The position numbers were made by a program, and so were the translations under genes. A DNA stretch of 33,246 nucleotides, taken from NCBI GenBank assembly GCA_002751075.1, contig NAOQ01000043.1, positions 109,947 through 143,192 of the forward strand. The letters are read 5' to 3'. The notes under the pieces are model-generated. The model made no database searches, was not told the origin of the DNA, and saw nothing but the letters and a program-made list of their open reading frames with translations. Of the stretch, positions 1-9,819 are shown piece after piece; positions within the stretch are counted from its first letter, which is position 1; each line of letters starts with the position of its first letter. The DNA is from Ichthyophonus hoferi (taxonomy: Eukaryota > Opisthokonta > Ichthyosporea > Ichthyophonida > Ichthyophonidae).

Positions 1-207
1 AACAGAAAACCCTTAAATGGTTTTTCATGGTCACAAAACCTGATAACTCTATGAAGTCAACGATCCACGAATATCGAAAATACTTCACCCCATCCCTACG
101 TCCATATGGTGACCTCTGTGTGTGGAGACTCGATTTTATTACATCTACACACTGTCTTCACTCTGCATTTGATCTATTAACATTTCCAGCTTCAAAGTGA
201 CAACTAA

Positions 208-441
208 TGCAATGTACAGAGCGACTGGGAAACGCCCACATATCACCTCAACCGCCAGATGATAGTGCCTAGAACACAGCCAAAGCCAGGGCTAGAGGTA
301 GAACGAGCCGGATTATTTAAGAGAGAATTTGGTCGACTGTCTCCTGTTTTACTTACATTGGGTGCCATGCCACAGTCACGTCTGAGTGTCATCAAGAATT
401 ATCTAGCTCTGTTATTGAGCCACAAGTCTGCAGCCAAATAG
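208..441 (+). CDS. Possible Vps11-like C-terminal fragment (tentative)
   Basis: An open frame runs from about 208 to the TAG at 439–441; the first ATG is at 259. The last 35 residues include LSPVLLTLGAMPQS followed by LSVIKNYL. This resembles the stretch before the RING domain of Vps11, a HOPS/CORVET tethering subunit, where animals have PPLLVVQTLA and then LSVIRDYL. The match is from memory and short. No RING-type Cys/His cluster follows in the next kilobase, so this would be at most a fragment or an exon of a gene whose other parts lie outside the window. Chance similarity is possible. Confidence 0.25.
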   Translation, partial: CNVQSDWETPTYHLNRQMIVPRTQPKPGLEVERAGLFKREFGRLSPVLLTLGAMPQSRLSVIKNYLALLLSHKSAAK

Positions 442-744
442 TTCCCATGTAAAAGTTCTTTTCATATTCCTTTTTCATATTTTTTATGCCTTAGCCGAAA
501 CAATCCGCCTAGGCCAAGGGAGAGTGCTAAAAATTATCATATTACTATTAGATAATATTGACTATTAAATAGTACTACTATGGAAAGGATGACATAAGGA
601 AGATTCTCATGGGCTGTGGCAGACTGACTCTAATTGTTGATACATTGGTGTGATAAAAATATGATAATGTAATAAATCATTTCAATCTATTGAATATTAG
701 TAACATAATTAGAGGAGTATTTAGTTAATTTAAGTATTACCTTT

Positions 745-832
745 ATTATCAGTGTTATTATTATCAACATTATTATTATTATTAGTTTTATTATTGTTGT
801 CATTATTATTAGTATTATTATTACTATCTAGT
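745..832. repeat. TTA trinucleotide microsatellite
   Basis: Imperfect (TTA)n tract with interspersed G and C changes. The surrounding 442–843 stretch is AT-rich and shows no gene. Confidence 0.8.
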
Positions 833-843
833 GATGATTAGTT

Positions 844-1158
844 TTGCACTCTTGTCATGCAGGACGAGTAAAAGCCAATCTCTATTTTAACATTCTAATT
901 AGATATAAATATGATGAATGGAATTTGATCAAGATCCACAAGGCAATTGATTTCAACAAACTAGATGGAACCTTGCAATTTCTTCAACAGCTGAAAATAA
1001 TTCTGTATGTGCTAACTGCTCTGCTGTAGGCAAAATACTTAGAGTTTGCAAACATCCAGAGACTAGCATACAAGAAATAACAGTCTTACCAGTCACCAAA
1101 GGAAATCATTCCATTGACACTGCCGTTAAAAGCATAGTTTTTATCAATGACTGGAGCT
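844..1158 (+). pseudogene. Unrecognised coding-like stretch, apparently broken
   Basis: Two overlapping open frames on the plus strand look coding. The first covers 844–1029. The second covers about 955–1158, ends in TGA, and may begin after a splice acceptor (AG at about 990). By hand count about 18 of 30 G's in the second frame fall at first codon positions, well above a third, which is typical of real coding DNA. It contains CANC followed by a second Cys (VCKHP), then a hydrophilic stretch ending INDWS. I do not recognise the family. The change of frame suggests an old gene or transposon piece, although a short intron is an alternative. Confidence 0.35.
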
Positions 1159-1195
1159 GACTGTAGTTGGTTTTCTGGGATGAACTGATGGCCAT

Positions 1196-1622
1196 CTAAA
1201 AAAAAACATTATCTCCTTCCATCGGTTCAGCCATTTTAGGTGTAGAAGATAGGGCTGGGTTGGTGGTTGGGTCAGCAGAAGGTTTAGGTGGTTCTGGCAC
1301 AGTAGTTTCACAAGAAGGATTGTGATTAGGTACAGTTGCTGTGGAAGCATCATGAGGTGTTTGGGCCTTAGTAATCCTGTTGGATGTCTTCACATAAATT
1401 TCTGATAACTCTTCTGAATTCATTGCAGTTACAGATTCAGATTCTGTAGAGGTTGAATCCTCAAAGCTTGACGTTGACGAAGTCGGCACAGAAGAAGGAG
1501 AGAAGACAGGTAAATCGGTCGTTTGCCTGCCTGGGACTGCCTTGAAGGATAAAGTTCCGTTTGAATTAATCACTGGAATTCAAAGAAAGAACAACTTGAA
1601 TTTTCTTTCCAACTCTTGCGGA
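1196..1622 (-). pseudogene. Inverted duplicate, copy A: Ser/Thr/Glu-rich coding segment
   Basis: On the minus strand a segment beginning after a possible acceptor (ttttcag, near 1623–1629) encodes a Ser/Thr/Pro/Glu-rich, probably disordered sequence with ARVGKK near its start, then FEDSTSTESESVTAMNSEE. It has a clear diverged partner on the plus strand at 1755–2087. The continuous part of the frame is 125 codons (1196–1573); near its start the reading is interrupted relative to copy B. The C-terminal half (proline and asparagine rich, ending MAEPMEGDNVFF) has no counterpart in copy B. No known domain was recognised. Confidence 0.45.
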
Positions 1623-2030
1623 CTGAAAATTATGACCAAAAAGTATTAACAAATGCTATACAGCTTAATTTAAGATTTAAATCTTTGTTATATCATGTAA
1701 GGGAACAACACCCAAAAAGAATACTAAATGTGCTCTAGCATTCATGCCCGAACCATCTTTTGGTCCACAAGAGTTGGAAAGAAAACTAAAGTTGTTATTT
1801 CTTCAGATTCCAGTGATTCAAACGAGACTTTATCATGCAAGGCAGTCCCAAGCAGGAAAATGCCTGATTTACCCGACCTCTTTCCTTCCATGCCAACTTC
1901 ATCAATGTCCAGGTTTGAGGATTTAACCTCCACTAATTCTGAATCAGTAACGGCAATGAATTCAAAAGGGTTATTAGAAATCGACTGGGAGATTTTTGAC
2001 ACGTACATGACTAAGACTAATGCCATGTCA
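1345..2030. repeat. Diverged head-to-head inverted duplication
   Basis: Arms lie at about 1345–1622 (minus) and about 1763–2030 (plus), separated by about 140 bases. Both arms begin with a CAAGAGTTGGAAAGAAAA block and proceed outward through GGCAGTCCCA, TTTGAGGATT and GCAATGAATTCA. The arms have diverged too far to form a perfect hairpin. Confidence 0.8.
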
Positions 2031-2087
2031 TCAGTAAATATAGAATCTACTAAATCTATTACTAGTTCAATTTTGAAGGTTTATTGA
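1755..2087 (+). CDS. Inverted duplicate, copy B: Ser/Thr/Glu-rich coding segment
   Basis: A plus-strand open frame (ORF 1728–2087) reads TRVGKK, then an SSDSSDSNETL acidic-serine tract, a KAVPSRKMPDLPDLFP stretch and FEDLTSTNSESVTAMNS. It matches copy A on the other strand over about 270 bases, at roughly three quarters of bases by eye. It ends in TGA at 2085–2087. The preserved frame in both copies shows that the segment was once coding. It could be an exon of an unrecognised nuclear protein or part of a mobile element; no domain is visible. Confidence 0.4.
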   Translation: MFWSTRVGKKTKVVISSDSSDSNETLSCKAVPSRKMPDLPDLFPSMPTSSMSRFEDLTSTNSESVTAMNSKGLLEIDWEIFDTYMTKTNAMSSVNIESTKSITSSILKVY

Positions 2088-2535
2088 AATACCCATTAGT
2101 TAATACGAATAGATACTACTGCATAATTAATTTTGATTAATGAGTAGACTAAAGTATAATATGTTTTAAAAAGTATTGGCCATTGGCATGATATTGCTTC
2201 TAATTGAGACCAATCACACATAGATATTTGGATGCTATTAGTTAACAACCACTACTGAAACTCTACACAATGTCGTATGCTACAACACACGCAAGTTATA
2301 GTAGTGCCTATACATTATAATGGAAATTTATTTATTTATAGGGAAAAATCGAAGCATATGGAAGTTGTACATTATAGATTTACTGTGGATTGACCATGTA
2401 TTTTCACCATCTATAAATGTAGCAATTATGCCTGTTGTATATATACAGGACCTACTTCCTATCACACCAATTAAAGTAAAACAAATAAAATAAAAACAAG
2501 TTGATCACATGTCGTACTGGCATCCATTATATCAA
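2088..2535. other. AT-rich spacer, no gene seen
   Basis: Between the duplicated segment and the 3' end of the minus-strand membrane-protein gene. I see only AT-rich DNA here. It may hold the 3' UTR of that gene. Confidence 0.5.
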
Positions 2536-5500
2536 TCATAGTAGGACGTATGGAAGTGAACCACCAGCCAATCCTCCTATAACTGAGCCAAGACCGGGCC
2601 GTACAAGGGTTCCTATGGATGTGCCAAAGCCTTGTAGTACTATAGAAGCTACCATAGTGTTTAAGTTGTGTTTGCAGTCTCTGATTAATTCTTCTTGCTT
2701 GAGTTGTTTCTATTTAATTATAACATGGGGAGCACAAAGAGACCAGTTAGTTATTTTAATAGGATATGTACTGTTCATAAGTGCTTATGGATGGTATGCT
2801 CTATTATAGATTGGCTTGCTTTATTATAATGAAGGCATCCCAAGTTCATATAGTTATAGTTAAAATTAATCATTGTTAAGTTGTTAATTAGTCCATATTT
2901 GATATACTATATTATATAAACATAAAGGTCTCTGTCTACTTCAGGACCACAACAAGGAATTCTGCAGTGACGCCAAATAAAGATCTTTCATTTTTATCTT
3001 ATCTTATTGTAATCATTGGCTATCACACAATTTATAAATGAGATAATAACTACAACACATACTGATATCGACAATAAATAGTTCTGTATACGCATGATAA
3101 AAACACTATAAGCCATATTTATTTTTTTAAGTATGATTGGTTCCTATCCCTTAAACCACTGGACGTATTATTAGCCAACAGGAACATACACACACAAACA
3201 TATATATGGTTTCTTATTCATCGGTAGTGTACAAGATGTGTGTATATATGATCAATAGATACATATATTTGTGACTTCATCACACATTGGGATTATGTCA
3301 TGTTATTGTTGGCAGATATTTTCAAGGGAAGGTTGTAAAGGTTCATATGTATATATATATAGTAAAGACATAATAAGATATAGTAAGACCTAGTCAGATA
3401 TAAAAAGATTTGTAATCAAGCTACCTAATTCCAGCCCAATATACCGTACTACACCATATCATGCCATACTATAACATACCATTCTAGACTATGCCATTCC
3501 ATACCATGGCATCTCATACTATACCACACCATATCATACTATATCCTACCTTACCCTACACCCTGCCATACCTACCCATACTATACCATATCATACCATA
3601 CCACAACACATCACACTGTACTATATCATAACCTACTTTACCATATCACTTCATACCATCCAATATCATATCATATCACATCACACCACACTATACTATA
3701 CTATACCATACTGCCCCATCCCATACCTCATCAGGGCTAGTTGTCAGTACACTATAGTAGGCCATGCACTCCTCAACCAAGAGCACAGCGAGGTGAGATA
3801 GGAAACATGCCAAGGCACCTGTCTTAAACATACGCATGGCTGCAGTTCCCCTATTACCATACAGGGCCATCTTACGTATAGCCGAGGCCTTGACATCTGT
3901 AATAATAATATATTGTATGTACATTTGCATTAGTTTTGGGTGCTATGTAATGTATGATTTGTTTAGATGTTGTGTTGAGTATAGCTATAAACATCATTTC
4001 TTTTGATTTTGATTCACTAAGTTGTAGGTTCTTGATAGATGAAACGTATGAGATAATAGCTTTAACACCGTAAAATAATAACTATAATACAGTGCAACAA
4101 TAACTACAACACAGACTGAAATCGATATGTGATCTCCACACTAATATAGAGGTTATAATAAAAAACAGTTACAATGAAGACAAATATGGATATATACATG
4201 CGTGTGTGTGTGCGTGCGTATGTGCGTGTCTGCTAAATTAAACCCTGGACAACCTAGGTTCATAAAAAATCCTTAACGAACGAGTAGTAAATCCAGTAGT
4301 TAGGTGGTAGCTAATCATAAGAGGTCACACCTTTCATTAACTTATGCGCCATTCTTCTAGAGAGTGTTTGGACAGCGAGTGATTGGAGAATAGATTTGGT
4401 GGTCTGCAGTGATTGGGAATTGGATAGTTATATCTGTTGTCCGAACCATATGATTGGTTTAAAACTTATAATTCATTTATACATTACATACATTGGTTTA
4501 ACATTATTGGGATCTTTTTACAAATTTTCATTATAATTTCTTACAGCAACCACATGCAGCCTATTGTATCATTATAAAATATCCTATTTATATTGGTCAA
4601 AACTTATCAACTAGGTATGACCCTCCCAGGAAACAGACATGACGTAATGCGATAATGGTCCAATAGGGTATCGATATGGTCAAGTAAATAGGGCGCTGAA
4701 CACCATAAAGCTATAAAGGAAACATTTGAAGAAAAAGAAAGAAGAAGAAATGAAAAAGTCCGTTTACTGTATTGCATGCAAAACGGTATATGTTATAACT
4801 TTGTAATAGTTCCCTGACAGTAAAATACAGGACTCTATAAACAACAAATATAATATATATATATCGTCTCTATACTAATAAGGGGGAATGATAGATATTA
4901 AGAATAGTAAAGGAGGCAGGAGTTCAGTATGTAGAATGGGCACAAAGGAACACAACAAGAAAAACTTAAATATTTTCCCGTTTAGTATAGATCAAAAAAA
5001 AAAATATGAGTAGAGAACGTAAAGGAGATAAAAATAAATAGGTAACGGTGGATCTGAATCTTTTTAGATATAGCGTGTGAGAACAATTATCAAGGTTCGG
5101 AAAAGGTGTTTTGAAAGTGGGTAGGAGAAGATTCTGAAAGAGAAAAAGCATAAAACATGTTGGGAATAGATACCACGCAGCATGTTTCTTTAACTATAGA
5201 ATTAGTTAATTTTTCAGGAAAAGCCTTAGCAGCTTGTTGAAATGATGGCGCAGTTCCCAATGCAGCCACGCTAATCACTGCTGCCTGTGACATAAAACAG
5301 GTAAATCAAAGATTATTATACTAGTCTTGCGATATTGACATACTGCTTTTTTTGTTCAAATAGGATATTTATTTGGGTGTGGAGAAACCAAAGTCTTCCT
5401 ATCACAGTAGACTGTGACTATGGCCTATGCATGTATACTAAGACTAGAATCATATTATAACATGTGAAGTTATAACGATAGCACAACACGGCAAGGTTAA

Positions 5501-6120
5501 TGAGGCAAAAATAATACTCAAAGCACACTGTATGTCAATTTAAAAATTCTTTATTTTTTAATATATAGACGCGCCACAGGCAGGTTTTCTAGTAGGGCAA
5601 CTAGCCCAAATATTAATATATTTTTAAAGAAAAGTTTTAAGATAATTTTGTTTCACTCGCAATAACTTAGATAGAGCTCAAATGAACATATATTTCTCCC
5701 CCTCCTCCATAAAAAACTTTCAAGATACTAATAGATAACATTGGAATAATACTTTGGAAGTTATTTAGCTTTTTTGGCAATACTGATTTTAAGGAACAGC
5801 TAGGTTTTTCTAGAAATTTCAAACTGAAATCAGGAATTCTTACATATATTCTCATTAAGCAAGCAAACATAGTTCATAATTATGTGAGCCGTCCTATAAG
5901 GTAAAGAAATAAAAACTTATTTAGACAAGTTTGTATATAGAAATTGTACATACACATATAAATAGAGAGAATAAAGAATGAAGCTGCTCGCCTTTGTGAT
6001 AATGAGCAAAGATGTAGTTGGCTCCAGTGCAACTAATAGACCCTTTCTAGTTTCCATATAATACATTTTACACAGTAAATTCCCAATAGGAACCGACCCA
6101 TCTCCACTCATTTCAGCCAT
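2536..6120 (-). CDS. Multi-pass membrane protein with glycine-zipper C-terminus, family unknown
   Basis: Exons read on the minus strand: 6120–5956 (tentative first exon, weak donor gtgtat), 5284–5174, 4403–4331, 3896–3727 and 2709–2536, ending in TGA. All junctions keep frame and give about 230 residues. Visible parts are a hydrophobic segment across the first junction (SSFILYSLYLY then AAVISVAALG), a basic helix (LSRRMAHKLMK), a second membrane segment (TGALACFLSHLAVLLVEE), a charged linker (KQLKQEELIRDCKHN) and a C-terminal Gly-rich helix (GFGTSIGTLVRPGLGSVIGG) ending LPYVLL. The GxxxG spacing suggests tight helix packing in a membrane, perhaps in an organelle; that is inference. I do not recognise the family. 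The last four exons are well supported by frame, splice sites and composition. The first exon and its start are the weak points. Confidence 0.65.
3440..3718. repeat. Degenerate pentanucleotide repeat (CCATA/TCATA)
   Basis: About 280 bases of imperfect ATACC/ATATC units on the plus strand. It lies inside the last intron of the minus-strand membrane-protein gene and starts about 10 bases after its 5' splice site. On that gene's sense strand it reads TATGG/TATGA. Confidence 0.85.
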
Positions 6121-6699
6121 TATATATAAGTATATATTAAATATTGTATTATGTTGTATGTTATTATATAAAAAATGATGCTAACCAATGTAATAATCTG
6201 ATCGTAATTAAACTAAACAAACAAATAATTTCCAGATCAATATAGTAAGTGAGTACAGGCAAAAGCACTTGCACGACACTATTGGCTGCTATAAGTATTT
6301 AAAAGAGATCAAGCATTTTTTTCAAAATATTCACCAATATACTACCACCATTATGCTTTAAACTATTTTATGTTAACCCCTGTGAATGTGGACGCTAACT
6401 ATTGGTTAATATGATTATAATATCACGTAAGATACGATTGGCTACTAGGAGCGTTTAAGAGGTCAAACATCTTTCCCAAACATGAACCAATTAACTATCT
6501 CAATTACACTTTATATTATTTTATGTTTATCACAATGATTGTGAAAGTTAGGCATTGGTTAATATGGTTATAATATCACATATGTTGTTTGACGTACAGT
6601 GGTTGCCAAGTGATTTACCTAAACTTTAAAGGCAAAGAACGAAAGAGGGTAATTTTAGAAATATAACCCTTCGTGCTTTTAGGTTTCTTATTTGGCAGA

Positions 6700-8290
6700 A
6701 TGGTATGTTATACAAGTTTTTTCTTATCGTTAGTCTTTGTAATAGCTTACCTGTACTTTCTGTGTTATTTATAACCAAGCAGTTGTGTGACAGTTTGCTT
6801 TTTTTACGTTTTCACGACACTCCAAGAGGTGTTTAACTTTTTCAGTTATGACAGATTTTTTCTATAAGGAAGCAGAGAGAGCATAAATGCTGAGCTATTT
6901 TTCCTGGACAAAAATTACCCTCCTAAACCTTTCTATAAACTCAACATAAAACTTGGCTCCATTGTTAAAATGTCTTGTATTTTCAAGCACTCCTTTTAAA
7001 ACTCTATTCAACCGGAAATGATTGACCTCTTGAAGCTGATAGATAACTTCAGTGTATGCGTTGCCATTGTTCATACCCTCATTTATTTTTGTTTATTAAA
7101 TGTGACTAACACTCCTTTCATTTTTTTTTTTTTCATTTATAGTCTGGAACAGGATCCCCCGCCGGTCTTCGCAAGTAAGTAATCAGACTATTGCTGCTTT
7201 TAACTTATAGTGAACGGTTGCTTTTTAAAAATCTTATGTTTTGTTGAGAGCGTACGCGTATGTCAGGATAGTATCTGTGCTTGCCGACTTTTTTCTTTCT
7301 TTTTATGGTACATACCTAGTAACCTTACCCAAGTGAGGAGAATTTCCTTCTATTATTATCTACTTATGACAGCTTGATGCTAATCAAAATATATTATCGT
7401 GTATTCTTGCTTTCATTTATTATTTGCTTTATATTCACCTGAAATATATATCATTCCTATGTCCTCTAGAAACAAATGGATACCAGCTTTAACATTTATA
7501 CACCCAGGTTAATGGATTCTACCTATCTATTAACTACCTTTGTCAATATAATTTAATAAAGAAACTTCATATTATAACTACTTCACAATTAACTCAAACT
7601 TTTTCATGATACAGCCGTGGCAATGCCGAGAAAAAGAAGGAGAGCGCCGCTCAGTCTCCTAGAGCCGCTGGCAATCCTGGAAACATGCTTCGTTTTTACA
7701 ACGAGGACGCACCTGGACTGATGATGTAAATACCTTTTTACCCTCTCTCACCACCTCGTGAGCCTGTTCATCCATAGGGTCATTTGACTTACTCTTCTCT
7801 TTTTTCTTCCGTTTTTTATACGTACAATGCCATTTCTACCTTTTTTTTCTTTAATTATATGCGTTTGTTAATGAAAATTAATGATACTTGTCTAAGACTA
7901 TTTCTTTCTTTGTAAACAAGGATGAATCTATGCCATTTTCCCTTCCAACCACACATATTTTTGCCTTTACCCATCGCATATACCTTGTGGTTATATTTAG
8001 ACACGTAGATCGGTTCTTTTTGACCAATCAAAAATACGATTGACATAAATACATTTTTATAAATTATTATATACCAATAATAGCCTATCTTAAATTTCTC
8101 TGATGTTATTTGTGCATTACATTCCTCCATTCCATATATACAACCTCTATTATGGTAACTGCTGATATCTAACCAATGACCTACCCACAGTGGCCCCGTC
8201 CCCGTGTTGGTGATGAGCTTGGTGTTTATCTTCTCTGTCTTCCTCCTGCACATTATGGGGAAGATTTATAGATCTTCTGGATCTGCTTAA
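6700..8290 (+). CDS. SEC61B: Sec61 beta, translocon subunit
   Basis: Four exons: 6700–6702 (ATG only), 7143–7174, 7615–7725 and 8191–8290, ending in TAA; 81 residues, the usual size for the family. The order is a short Ser/Gly/Pro N-terminus (SGTGSPAGLR), a Lys/Ala-rich cytosolic linker, the family motif LRFYNEDAPGL next to the membrane, then GPVPVLVMSLVFIF leading into one tail-anchor membrane helix (about residues 52–72) and a short lumenal tail. Sec61 beta is the small tail-anchored subunit of the ER protein-conducting channel. The GPVPVLVMSL stretch is nearly identical to the animal protein, which argues for an opisthokont. All introns are GT–AG. The start is fixed by the exon 1 ATG followed at once by gtatgt. 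A divergent neighbour (minus strand) begins about 580 bases upstream. Confidence 0.95.
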
Positions 8291-9819
8291 ATGTTAAAAG
8301 TTAAATCTTACTAGAGTGACCAGTGACCCGAAAATTTTAATTAATTATTTAAAATTAATTATGTACGTTTTATAATCATAATAGGAAGAGAAAAAAATAG
8401 TAACTTTGGTTGACTTGATGTTTATGATTTACATACACGCACCTAAATCTATTACAGCAACCCTACTTTCAGCTCACATACGTCCTTGCCCATATCACTT
8501 TGTAGGGGGCCGTGAATATGTAGCTGGTATATAATTGTATATACGTACATGCTTAATAGTAAATAAATGTAAACTCTTTGAGGCATGAAGTCATGTTATT
8601 TTCCATTCAGTTGGATACAAAATGAGTTTGTTTGGGATATTTATTACATCACATCAATCAAAGTACATTAACATACATGTTTCAATCGGCATAATGGTTA
8701 TTACCAGGTGAATTTACCTATTCATTTATTTTGGTAAAAGTCATAACCATGTTCTCCTTCACTGGGCATATACCAATGTATGTATATTTCAGGACATGAC
8801 TTGACCAATGAAGCTATATTTTTTGAGATCTTAGGTTTTAAGTACCAATTAATTTGGATAATTTAATCTGCTTGAAAATATATTCACGATATCTTATTTG
8901 ATAGTCATTTTATCATGGATTAAAAGAATATAAACTCATGACCAAGAAAAGGATCTTTCTACTAAAGTACTATCAACATTTAATATTAACTATGACCAAT
9001 AACTAAATACAATTGAAATTATTATTTTGAGCCTTGTAAATTAAGAGCAAGCCATGTTATGTTGTTATACTTGTATAATATACCTTTCATAACACAGCAA
9101 CTATGTCTTTATTGCCGTAGCATGTTTTTAAATCATCTAACTGCTTACTGGGATATGAACTACTAACTACAATATTCAGAAAGCCCTGTTGCATACATTG
9201 CACTGACATATAATAGTAATAGTACCTACACCTAGTCAAATATGTGTAAGTGAACAAATGGCAATGTTATATACAAAGCATGTCAGATTTTCAGTCTTAC
9301 GTCTTACCATGGTTAACAATATATCGGGTGAAGTACTTGTATTAAAACAAGGTATGGTGTCAAAATCAATGCTTAACACAAAAGGCAATGAGATATATAT
9401 ATATCGCATATGCTGATGTCGTTTGCAGTCATAGCTTATTACTATCATTACTATGACACACCCCACATATACATATGGCGTCAAAATGATACTTTCGAGA
9501 AAAAAAAGCAATGTAAATATCATACTTGTTGATATGGTTTGCTACCTCGTAGCTTTATTTTTGAAGTTAACGGCCTTATGAAACCAGTCCAGAGGCATAT
9601 AAACCTCTTATATTCAGAATCAATCGCGTTTGACTTAAGCGGTATTACGTTCATCTTGCCAAGTGTAATATCATGTTGTACCGTTCATACCCAAGGTATT
9701 GACAATCATAATCCATTACTAACAAACACCCCGATTGTATGCTAATTATCCTCGGCTATATATATATATATATATATAAGTTAGGCATTATAGTAATATT
9801 AGACCAATAAATCAACTAT
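8291..9819. other. Intergenic spacer between convergent genes
   Basis: Holds the 3' ends of Sec61 beta (plus) and adenosine deaminase (minus). A (TA)n tract lies at 9757–9778. A plus-strand open frame at 9539–9745 lacks an ATG start and recognisable motifs, so I do not call it a gene. Confidence 0.6.

Noticed and set aside
2501-2809. Plus-strand 102-codon frame rich in Pro and Gly.
   Set aside because: Antisense shadow of the last exon of the minus-strand membrane-protein gene, whose frame, splice phase and glycine-zipper content are far better.
2880-3010. TATA-like start followed by AATAAA, resembling a small solo LTR.
   Set aside because: No matching second copy, no clear TG…CA ends and no target-site duplication. 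Common by chance in AT-rich DNA, and it lies within an intron.
4966-5151. Minus-strand 61-codon hydrophobic frame.
   Set aside because: Composition is that of translated poly-pyrimidine/AT DNA. It lies in an intron of the membrane-protein gene.
7855-8253. Minus-strand 132-codon frame, the longest in the window.
   Set aside because: Overlaps the last Sec61 beta intron and exon, and the antisense product has no recognisable feature.
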